From NCBI GenBank assembly GCA_963556195.1, contig OY744529.1:63467580-63531579 (forward strand): a stretch of 64,000 nucleotides of DNA. The letters are read 5' to 3'. Below, piece by piece: positions 55,026 to 64,000 of the stretch. The stretch comes from Sepiola atlantica (Eukaryota; Mollusca; Cephalopoda; Sepiida; Sepiolidae). A program made the position numbers and the translations under genes. Numbering within the stretch: position 1 is the first letter of the stretch; every line of letters begins with the position of its first letter. Below the pieces are notes generated by a model. The model saw only the letters and a program-made list of their open reading frames with translations, was not told the DNA's origin and did no database searches.

Positions 55026-55298
55026 TAGTACAAGAAGAACTATATTTTAAAAAAAAAGTAATTAACATCTACAGTTCTCTATTTTCATAAAACTTTTTTT
55101 TTATTCATGCGTTTTTTTAGTACTTTAGTAAACGTGTTTTTCTTTACACAAAATAATACATTTTCACTAAGATTTAAAAAAAATAACTGGTTCATTATAT
55201 TCCGTGATCATTAATTAATAAATACTGAAAATTTCATTAAAATTGGTTTATTTCCTGAATTTTAGTGAATTTTTAAGAGAAGGCAGGGGTCAAAATGT

Positions 55299-55821
55299 TT
55301 GGTGCTTCTCTATTATTGGGAACAGATGAACTTTGCATCCTTAATTTAGAAGAGGCAGTGTAAAGGGGAGATAATTCAAACTGTTTTGTTGTTGTAACCA
55401 TAACCCATAAGGAAAATCCAGAGACTTAGTAAGAAAATAAATTTAATAAAGGATACTTACGCAGTTTACGGACCGAGCTTAAGTAATAACGTTATAATTT
55501 AGAAAGTCATTCTTAACATGGGGAGGAGTTGATTAACTATTCTGTTTATTAAATTGTTAGGTGAAAGTACAGAATAGTTAATCACCCCCACCCACCTCAC
55601 CATGTTAAAAATGGCTTTCTAAAAGATAACAATATTATTTCAGCCCGGTCCGTAAACTGCATAAGTACCATTTTTAAAATTGATTTTCTTACTAATTCTA
55701 TGGATTTTCCTCATGGGTTATGGTTACAACAACAACAACAAAAAGTTTGAATTATCTCCCTGTTCAACTGACTCTTCTAAAATAAATTTTTTATCTGTCC
55801 CCAATAATACAGAAGCACCAA
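55299..55821. mobile_element. Palindromic element with arms over 200 bp
   Basis: Ends TTGGTGCTTCTCTATTATTG (55299) and CAATAATACAGAAGCACCAA (55821). Arms include GGAGATAATTCAAACT, GTAACCATAACCCAT-AGGAAAA, AAAATAAATTTAATAA, CAGTTTACGGACCG and AGTTGATTAACTATTCTGT with inverted partners at 55560-55800. The right arm contains an extra (AAC)n run. The interior is about 20-30 bases, so the element is nearly one perfect hairpin. Non-coding. Confidence 0.75.
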
Positions 55822-56595
55822 CTGTTTTTACATTTTGGGGATCGGTCATTTATTTTGCACGTACCTAGAGAATTAGGAATAAGGTGTAGATTAGAGTACG
55901 ATTAAGAGTCATCGAAAATGCGATATGCAATAGCACAAAAAGTTTATATTTTTTAAAAAGATTATGACATGCTGAACGTATTGGAGTTAAAATCAATTTA
56001 GTATTACGTATTAATAGGAAGAAAAAAACACTTTTTAAATTTACATCGGCTTATTACCAATATGGCATCATGAGCAATACAAAAAAGTGGAACGGAAACG
56101 ATGTGTAATGAAAAGAAGTAAAGTATTTTAGTGGGTTATAAAAATAATTTATTTCAAAAATTAAAGTAAATACTTTAATTTTAAATTTAAAAAAAAGATT
56201 TTCACTTTTTCTCAATATATCAAATTTAAAATATTTATAAAAATCATACGTTAAAAAAATAATTCTTGTATTGTCACAACGCAATCTTTCTTTTTTCATA
56301 CCAGCAATGCATCACAGAAAAATAATTTATTTAAAAACAAATATAAAAATAATTTTTCACAACATAAGACTTTAAAATGTTTTCATTGTTTATTTTTTTA
56401 ACTTGTGTTGCGATAACACAAGAATAATGTCTTGAAACAAATATTTTTATAAATATTTTAATTGAAATTATTTTCAATATAAGTCAGTAAAAGAGTTTAC
56501 TTCTTTTCAGCGAACGTACATTCCTCTTTTTAGCTAAATGTTTCTTTAAAAAGAAAATAATCACTAATAATGTTTAAAAGTAAAACTTTATTGGC
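55822..56595. other. No gene seen
   Basis: AT-rich, no recognised repeat or exon. Confidence 0.4.
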
Positions 56596-56886
56596 TCTTG
56601 TATAGATTGAGTTCACGAGCAAAATTTATTTTAGAAGAGTGCTAATGGTGTAAGGGGCAGCTAACTCTCTTTTTTTAGTACGCAATGTCTCCGAAAATGG
56701 AAAATATCCATTTTTTAAATAAGAAGTCATGCAAATTCAATTAATAGATGGTTTGGTTTGGTTTGGTTTGGTTTGTTTTACGGCATAGCAACCAACTATG
56801 GGTTATGTAATGCCAAATAAAAATGCATTTCGAATTATTTCACATTGTCTTCAGAGACAATGAGACGTGAAAAGATGAACTTGCAA

Positions 56887-59800
56887 TCAAATTCTTTGGT
56901 ATAGTCCAACTTCCTTGATGAAGTTTAGAATTTGAGTCACATTTATATTTTCAAACAAGTGTTTTAAATTTGGGGAGTCGTAATACTTGTTACGGGTTTG
57001 CTGCAGATCTTGACAGTCTATTAATATGTGTTTGACTGTGTAGGCTTGTTGACACACTATGCACATTGGAGACTCCTCTCCTTCCAATAAGTACTTATGA
57101 GTGATCTGCGTATGTCCTATTCGAAGTCTGGTTATTATAACCTCTTCTCTCCTTACTTTTCTAGACTCCAGGGGCCACTCATCTATAGTTGGCCAAATCT
57201 GATACAATTTGTTGGTTTGACACTCATCCCAACATTTCTGCCATTTTTGTTTGGTGATCTTGTTAATATTAGGCCGAAGATCAGTGTATGGGATCCTAGT
57301 ATTTGTTGGTGTCATATTTAAGGAGTCTTTTGCGGCTTTATATCCGCTCTTTCATTGCCACGAATGCCAACATGGCTCGGTATCCAGCATAGCTTAATTT
57401 TACATTTCTTTTTGTTGTAAAGATTAGTAATATTATTTAAGATTTTTACAATTAATGGGTTGTCTAAATTTTAATTTTTCATTGCTGTGATCACAGATAG
57501 GGAGTCAGAGATGATAAATCTATCAGTGCTACTATCTTCTATTATCTTTAAAGCCAAGTATATGGCTGCAGTTTCTGCGCTGAAAATTGATGCGCTGTCA
57601 GTTATTCGGTATTGCATTTCTGTCTTATTTAAGACAGCCGCACACCCAACTCTATTTGATTCTTTAGATCCATCTGTATAGATGTATTTGTAGTCGGAAT
57701 GTTCGTGTTTGATATATTCATATTCCTCTTGAAATATAATGGGATTCGTTTGGCTCTTTGAAGCTGTTACTAAATCGAGGATGTAGGTGGGTTGTTTTAA
57801 TTCCCATGGTGGAATTTTTGAAATTATGGATTCGTGGATAAGACTGGAGTCCAATTCCAGTTTCATTCTTATCTCCTCAATGCGATAACTGAAGGGCCTG
57901 ATGGCACTGATTTTTCTCTCAAACAGAGTCTTATATTGAGAAGAAAATGTGCAGTCGTAGGCAGGATTTGCTGGACATGACAATAATTTGGTCACATATT
58001 GTAGTGTCAATTTCTCTCGCCTTATATGCAAAGGACCTTCATTAGCTTCAATATATAGGCTTTCCACTGGAGACGTGCGAAATGCCCCCAATGCAAGTCT
58101 TAGTCTCTGGTGATGGATAGTATCTAATTCTTTTAGATATGAATGTCTTGCTGCACCATAAATGAAACTTCCATAGTCAAATTTCGACCTTACAATTGTT
58201 CTGTATAGTTTAAGTAAGGATTTTTTGTCTGCTCTCCAGTCAGTGTGAGCTATCACTTTCAATAGGTAAATTGCCTTGTTACATTTTTGTCGGAGATACT
58301 TGATGTGAGGAATAAACGATAGCTTTTTGTCAAAAATAAGGCCAAGGAACTTATATTCATCTGCCATTTGTATCTCCTTGCCAGCCAGTTTAAGGCATGG
58401 ATCGTTATGCATTTTGTCTAAGTTGCAAAAATTGACACACCCTGTCTTTGATTCAGAGAATCTGAAGCCGTTCTCTTCAGTCCATTTGCTGATTTTATTT
58501 AATGTGAGTTGCAACTTACGTTCTATCAGATGCATATGTTTTGCCTGGCCGCAAATCAAAAAATCATCCACGTACAGTGAGCCTTTAACTGTAGTGTCAA
58601 GGTTTTTAACGATATTATTCATCTTGACATTAAAAAGTGTCACTGATAGGATACTTCCTTGGGGTACCTCATTCTCCTGCTCTTTTACATCGGAGAGTGT
58701 AGTTCCGACTCTCACTCGGAAGTTTCGGTTTTTCAAGAAGTTTTTTATAAAGAGAGCCATTCCAAGATCACGAAGGTCTTTTAATATGTCGTACTTCCAG
58801 GTGGTATCGTACGCCTTCTCTATGTCAAAGAAGATGGCAATCAGATGTTCTTTTTTGATGAAGGCTTCTCTAATAAAGGTTTCCAATCTGATCAAATGGT
58901 CAGTGGTACTTCTTTTCTTTCTGAAACCGGATTGTAGATTTTATATGAGATTGTTCGATTCAAGATACCATGTCAATCTGTCGTTAATCATTCTCTTCAT
59001 TACCTTACAGAGACAACTGGTTAAGGCAATTGGTCGATGACCTGAAGACCTATCAGAATTTTTTCCCGTCTTGGGTATGGGAATTACCGTAGCTTGTCTC
59101 CAGAGATCTGGGATTTTCCCGCTCATCCACACCTCGTTATATATGTTTAGAAGGTATCTGGTGGACACCTGTGGTAAGTTTTTTAGAAATTCGTAGCGTA
59201 TATCGTCTGGACCGACCGCTGTATTGTGAGTTTTAGCGAGTGATTCACTGAGCTCCGATGCCGTAAAGGGTTGATTATAATTTTCAATGTTTTTGGAACT
59301 GAAATTGAGAATTTTCTTTTCTTCGGCTTTCTTAATTCTTTTGAACTTTTCAGTTTGACCCTTCTGCAAAGTTGTTTGCCAAGGCGTTAGAAATTTCTTT
59401 TTTGTTAGTGATCTTTACACCAGCTGATATCAGGTGTTTAATTGGCAGACTGCTATTTTTCACATCATGGTCCATATTGTTTTTGAGTTGGTGTTTGAAT
59501 TGATTTTCGATATATACTGTCGCCACAAATTTCTCTTGGACTCTTTAATCGTCCACCGAGCTTTGGCTCTTTTGATTTTAAACGAGTCTAAATTCTCCCG
59601 AGTAGGATTAGACTTGAACCTTCTCAGGGCAGAATGGCGTGCCCGGACAGCCTTTTAGCATTCTTTGTTGAACCAAGGTTTTTGTTTATTGTGGTTTGCT
59701 GATGATTTTGGTATACAATCCTCGGCTATTTCTATCAGTGTCTCTGTAAAATAGATGGCGTGATCCGTTTCATTGACATTGGTATTAGCTGTCAGTCTTT

Positions 59801-60522
59801 CTTGGCATTTTTCTTGGAATCTCTTCCAGTCTGCTTTCTGCAGATTCCATCTTGGTAGTTTATCTTCAATTTTTGGACCTGTGCTTTCCAGAATAATTGG
59901 AAAGTGGTCGCTACCACATGTCTCTTCATGCACTTTCCATGAAAATTGTTGGATTACATATAGTTAAATTCAGAGCTGAATATGTTCCCGTTGCTGGGTG
60001 TAAATACGTGCTGGTTTTATCATTGTAGAGGCAAAGGTCATTTTGATCCAGAATTTTCCCAACAATTCGGCCTTTTTTATCGGTGGTTTTACTGCCCCAC
60101 ATTTCAGTGTGACTATTAAAATCACCTAACAGTATTAATGGTTTGGGTAATTGGTTTATTAACTCATTCAGCCTGAATTCAACTATGTTTTCATCTGGTG
60201 GCAGATAAAGAGAACAAATTGTGATTGTTTTATGTAAAGTTAATAATAATAATAATACAGCAAACGCCTGCATGTTTGTGTCAAGCAACACCTGACTCTG
60301 CGGAACTGTATTTTTAACAATTATAGTTGCCCCGCCAGAGGCTCTATCGGTTTCTTCTTTTATATAATTGTATACATTGTAGTTTTTAATTTTAAATGCA
60401 CTATCTTGCCTGAGGAATGTTTCCTGTAGGCAAACAACTGCTGGGCACATTCTCATAAGAACCAGCTCTTCATAATTAGCTTTAGCGCCTCTTATGTTCC
60501 ATTGTATTATTTTATCTCCCAT
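56887..60522 (-). pseudogene. LINE ORF2: APE endonuclease, reverse transcriptase, RNase H (broken)
   Basis: Endonuclease: MGDKIIQWNIRGAKANYEEL, VCLQETFL, LPKPLILLGDFNSHTEMWG and GSDHFPII retain the catalytic Glu, Asp/Asn and His. RT: NTAVGPDDIRYEFLKNLP, LWRQATVIPIPKTGK, HRPIALTS, AIFFDIEKAYDTTW (motif A), EVPQGSILSVTLFNV (motif B) and GSLYVDDFLICG (motif C, YVDD). RNase H: YIYTDGSKES, FSAETAAIY and FIISDSLS, then WIPSHVGIRGNERAD in another frame. The C-terminus has RLRIGHTQITHKYLL and a CxxC...HxxxxC cluster (CIVCQQAY-HILIDC). In-frame stops lie near 59655 and 58938, with shifts near 59930, 57475 and 57320. The start overlaps the ORF1 stop (ATGGGAGATAA). Confidence 0.85.
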
Positions 60523-62070
60523 GGTTTAGATTTTGATTGGGGGGGGGGGGGGCTTTTTGTTTAGTTTTTGGTTTGTTTTTTTCCGTGTTTTCCTCCTCTG
60601 TCTCCATCATGTTGTCCAAAGTCTCGAATCGGTTTTGAGTCAAATTGACTCGGATGTTTGGCTTTGGCTTCCGAGGTGATTTTTCCTTTTTTTTCTCAGG
60701 TTCAGGATTTTTATCTGGAGACTTTTTTTGAGGATCTTTTCGGATCCCTTTCTCTTTCATGGTAGATTCAGGTGTTTGGTTTGATCTGTCGTGGGTCATC
60801 TGGAATGGGGGTACCCAGTTGAGAGGGTAGAAACCAGATGTTTTCTTCACTCAATTCCACCTGAGCAATCGGTTGAATAGGAGTTTTACTCCAAATATTT
60901 TCTTCACTGGTTCTGCCTGTTTTTGAACGGCAACTGCAATCGGTTGAGTAGGAGGTCTGGGTTCTGCCTGTTGTTTTTTAGCAGCAACCGGTTGAGGAGG
61001 AGGTCTGGGTTCCACTTGTTTTTGACCTCTAAATTTAGGTTCTTCATACTCTTTCCTGAGTGTATTTTCAAAAGCTGACCAGTCTCCCGGTCCAAGCTGA
61101 AGTAACCGTTCTATCAGTTTTTATATTTGTTTTCCTCTTTATTTATTACTGGGGACACAACCTGAGAATATGTCTTCCCTCTAGTTATGTCAACCATCTT
61201 CCTTGCTTCCTGAAAAGAAATGCCTCTTGTATACTTGACAGTCAATAATTCCTTTTCTCTTTTCCACTTTTCGCAGATCTTTGCATAAACTGGGTGGTCA
61301 CCACCACAGTTTGCACATGTGTGAGTTCCCTTACACTCATTCATAGAGTGGTCAGGGTCTTTCTCTCCACATTTCCCACATGTTTGCCTGCCGTTGCATT
61401 TTGTTTCATGATGTCCATACTTCTGGAACCTGTAGCACCGAAGAGGATTTGGGATGTACTGCTCGACCTTTTCGATAGTATAGCCTATCTTGATTTTTGG
61501 AGGTATTGTAGGTGTATCGAAAGTCATCACATATGTATTTGTTTGTATGGTTTGGTTATCTCTTTTTATAGAGATTTTTTTAGCTTCGGTTACCCCCTGG
61601 GACTTCAGCTCCTTTTTGATTTGATCTAAAGTGCATAAGGAGAGTTCTTGGCTCCTTATCACTCCTTTGGAAACATTTAGGTACTTGTGTGCATAAGCTT
61701 TTGTTTTTTGGTTATGGAACATTTTCATGCCCAGCAAAAAATCTGCATATCTTTTTTTCTCTACCTCGACTAGGATATTTCCGTTGGGCAGTTTTTTTAC
61801 ATTTTTTGGCGTCATATGAGACGAAATCACTTTTTCGATTATAAATGGAGACACTGTTGAGAGTTTTTGGTTCATCCAGAGCTTCCAGGACAATAAATCT
61901 CGGGAATTTATTCTGGTCACTTCTTTCTTCTTCTCTTTCTGAACTAGAGTCTCTATGGACTCGTTTTGTGGTTCTATTAGGAGCCATAAGTTTGCTTGGT
62001 TTTGATCCACCATTCCTGCTCTCCACCCACCACGGAGCCCACTATGGGAATTGCCAAGGGGGAAACCCAA
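60512..62070 (-). pseudogene. LINE ORF1: gag-like protein with CCHC zinc knuckles (broken)
   Basis: An RNA-binding, chaperone-type ORF1. The first part (62070-61114) carries NGNILVEVEKKRYADFLLG and a zinc-knuckle run: CYRFQKYGHHETKC (second Cys replaced by Phe), CGKCGEKDPDHSMNEC and CANCGGDHPVYAKIC. Frames change near 61100 and 60850. The rest (to 60512) is Lys/Pro-rich and ends PPPPNQNLNHGR just past a C12 run (G12 on the plus strand, 60541-60552). Its TAA overlaps the ORF2 ATG by a few bases, implying reinitiation or frameshifting in the ancestor. The exact ORF1 start is not certain; 62070 and 62026 are both possible. Confidence 0.75.
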
Positions 62071-62979
62071 AACGCCTTGACAAGACAGGGCTACAGGAAT
62101 GGTATACTCAACCCGATCGTGATCACAAGCACCCGTGTTCTATCAATTTCTCTACCCACTAATAGCGAAACGTCCGGGGCACACAGCCATGTTGCGGTCA
62201 TGTCTCTCACAAGTTGATTGACCCTTGCCACTGCCTTCTAGCACTTATAAACTGGAATGGGTATTGATAACTTTATGTAGTTGATCAATTTTATTATTGG
62301 AAACGATCGGGTAAGTTGGATGAAAAAATAAGTGCTAGGACAAGACATAACTAGCCGATTGATCGGATTGGGCCTCTCTGACCTCCCGTCTAGCCGAAGT
62401 AAGGGCCGAAGTGGAGTGTTGCATGTCACGTAACCATTTAGGCAACCAGGCCACAGACCGCTCAGCCACCAGGATCCCGTCCTAAGACGTCAGGGGTCGC
62501 CACTCACGGCAAACAGGTGGCCCCGTTTTCGGGGGGGGTTTACCCCTCTGCATGAAGTTGCAGTCGGTGAATTCGCAGCCCCGCCGACAGGGTACTCAAT
62601 TAATAGAACATTTTTCGAAGAAATAACAATTTGAGAAAATCAACAGTATATTGATAGAACATTTATTGAAGAAAATAGAATTTGGGAAAATCAACAGTAT
62701 ATTTTTTCATTTCAAAACCAGCAAAACGAACAGTCCTATTGTTTTGATTAACAGATTTTTTTTTTTTTTTTTATAGTTTAAAATATTAAATTATCACAGA
62801 TATTGGCTCTTGTATAGATCGGGTCTTTGAAAAATGTTCTATTAATTGAATTTGCATGACTTCTTATTTAAAAAATGGATATTTTCCATTGCGTACTAAA
62901 AAAAAGAGAGTTATCTCCCCCTTACACCATTGGAACTCTTCTAAAATAAATTTCGCTCGTGTACTCGATCTATACAAGA

Positions 62980-63339
62980 TCCACTTTATTTACTTAAAAC
63001 AAATCTAAATTCCCTTCCAAAGTAAATAGAAAAAATATCGGGTCAAATTTTCCTCCCCTGAAAAAATCGGTTGTTAATGTAAATGAAAATTGTTTTAAAA
63101 TACTTCAGGGATTTTTCTATTTCTATTTTATACCTCAGAAAACGAAAATTTACGTATAATCTTATGCTTCGCCCGACATGTTCTTCTATAACTCTTAGCA
63201 TATCTCAAAATATTATCTTACGGTCTTACACTTAAAGTGACATTCCCACCCATATTGACGAGATCCTTTGACGGGAATCGACGCCCTATCATTCGACCAC
63301 TCATTGGCAAAATAGAACGCTTATGAAAGAAAGTACATT
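62980..63339. other. No gene seen
   Basis: AT-rich. The text at 63245-63310 (TTGACGAGATCCTTTGACGG, GACCACTCATTGGCAA) may be a tRNA-related SINE fragment, but no A/B box pair could be confirmed. Confidence 0.3.
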
Positions 63340-63503
63340 TTCATTATGGAGCGCTGAAAAAAGAGCCGCTTCTTTTTTATAGGAGTTTTAGCTGGAGCGG
63401 CTCCTTTTTGAAAATAGGGAGCGTGAGAGGAGTCAGCTCCAATTTTGGGCGTTGGAGCAGGAGAGGGAGCAGCTCAAAAAGTAGTGGAGCGTGTAAAGCC
63501 CTG
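63340..63503 (-). mobile_element. hAT-like transposon terminal segment
   Basis: On the minus strand it begins CAGGGCTTTACACGCTCCAC and continues with repeated GCTCC and GAGCTGCTCC phrases, including GGAGCCGCTCCAGC. This matches a widespread hAT terminal pattern (CAGGGCTTT followed by GCTCC-rich subterminal repeats). No transposase is visible and the other end was not found. Confidence 0.4.
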
Positions 63504-64000
63504 CGTAATACTAGATTGATCCAAAACATTCAGCATGCCAGAATCTTACAAAAAAAAAAAAAAATTATTGCCTATACACAATTTTATATCGCCTTTTCGA
63601 AAAATCTTTGTAAACGAGTCTTCTTTCTTGCTTATTTTAGTTTTACACTAAAATAAACATAAATGGATACTATAAATAATACTTACCTGGATACTGCTAA
63701 ACTTCTTTCAACTCAATAATATGGAAAATTTAAATCAGAAATACATTAAATATGAATTCGTATTTCTATAAAAATTTAAAAATAGTTACGAGCACCTGTA
63801 CAGATTAAAAAAAAACAACAACATATTTTGAGAGGCCGCTTATATCATAATAATTTAAAACAAACAAAATTTCATTATGTCCTTTTTTTTCTTTTAAAAA
63901 TATCTATTTACATCTATTTTTCGTTACTATCAATTTTTAAATAATAAATTATTAATTAATCGATAAGCTTTAGCGGATATACTCGATGGTATAAGCGACT
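63504..64000. other. No gene seen
   Basis: AT-rich to the window edge, with a poly-A run near 63550. No gene or repeat boundary is supported. Confidence 0.4.

Larger units (their letters stand above)
56749..62595 (-). mobile_element. Full-length LINE with RNase H (I/Nimb-type), 5.85 kb
   Basis: A minus-strand non-LTR retrotransposon bounded by an exact 12-bp duplication, TCAATTAATAGA, at 56737-56748 and 62596-62607. Order: a GC-rich 5' UTR (62595 to about 62070), ORF1 with zinc knuckles, ORF2 with endonuclease, RT, RNase H and a C-terminal Cys cluster, a short 3' UTR and a tail of five AAACC units (56749-56776). RNase H plus APE endonuclease plus CCHC ORF1 points to the I superfamily, Nimb-like. 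Both ends are intact but the frames are broken, so it inserted as a complete copy and decayed later. Confidence 0.85.
56596..62979. mobile_element. Palindromic (MITE-like) element split by a LINE
   Basis: The left arm 56596-56748 (TCTTGTATAGATTGAG, AAATTTATTTTAGAAGAGT, TTAGTACGCAATG, AATATCCATTTTTTAAATAAG, GTCATGCAAATTCAATTAAT) has its reverse complement at 62820-62979. The original centre (62596-62820) follows the LINE. TCTTGTATAGATCG also occurs internally near 62810. Removing the LINE and one copy of the 12-bp duplication gives an element of about 525 bp with inverted arms near 160-190 bp. It predates the LINE. Confidence 0.75.

Noticed and set aside
58327..59040. Open frame of 237 codons on the plus strand
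   Set aside because: It is antisense to the LINE reverse transcriptase, which carries all the conserved motifs on the minus strand; the plus-strand product has no recognisable domain.

Overview
The window looks like intergenic and intronic DNA of a metazoan, most likely a lophotrochozoan and plausibly a cephalopod such as an octopus. This is inferred from AT-rich DNA crowded with decayed retroelements, long (TA)n(GA)n tracts, Penelope-like elements (PLEs) with hammerhead ribozymes, RTE-like LINEs and mariner relics, around an intron-bearing gene with a clear animal orthologue. No species-specific marker was found.

Only one host protein gene can be assembled. It is TRMO, the tRNA N6-methyltransferase that makes m6t6A37. 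It lies on the minus strand in three coding exons (52085-51922, 46480-46323, 42564-41465) that join in frame to 473 codons. Two of these exons are too short to stand out as ORFs. A second host feature is a CpG-containing promoter-like block with a possible 5' exon at 20.2-20.5 kb; its gene was not identified.

Almost everything else is mobile DNA. From left to right: a hAT-like end (1-350); LINE 3' pieces; SINE-like repeats with a U2 snRNA-like head (5.2-5.5, 13.9-14.2, 18.9-19.0 kb); a PLE reverse transcriptase relic (5.8-6.2 kb); an RTE-like LINE (7.5-9.5 kb); several fold-back elements (10-18.7 kb); a tandem-repeat element (11.5-12.1 kb); and mariner relics (21.7-24.2 kb). A nearly complete minus-strand PLE with RT, Cys cluster and GIY-YIG endonuclease follows at 26.9-29.6 kb. 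Its 3' side carries two hammerhead ribozyme folds, one at the tip of an 85-base inverted repeat. Next come LINE and PLE fragments (29.6-33 kb), a degenerate hammerhead (37.4 kb), a mariner relic (38-39 kb) and a complete 963-bp Merlin-type element with 134-bp terminal inverted repeats and an 8-bp target duplication (39.1-40.1 kb).

Upstream of TRMO are two large palindromic elements (54.7-55.8 kb). A third palindromic element (56.6-63.0 kb) was split by a 5.85-kb RNase H-bearing LINE that is full length but coding-dead and has a 12-bp target duplication.

The strongest observations are the two hammerheads beside the PLE, the roughly 96-residue insertion inside the PLE GIY-YIG domain, the U2-headed SINE-like repeats, the Merlin element and the nested LINE. 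All of them rest on reading the sequence by eye; no alignment, folding or database search was run.
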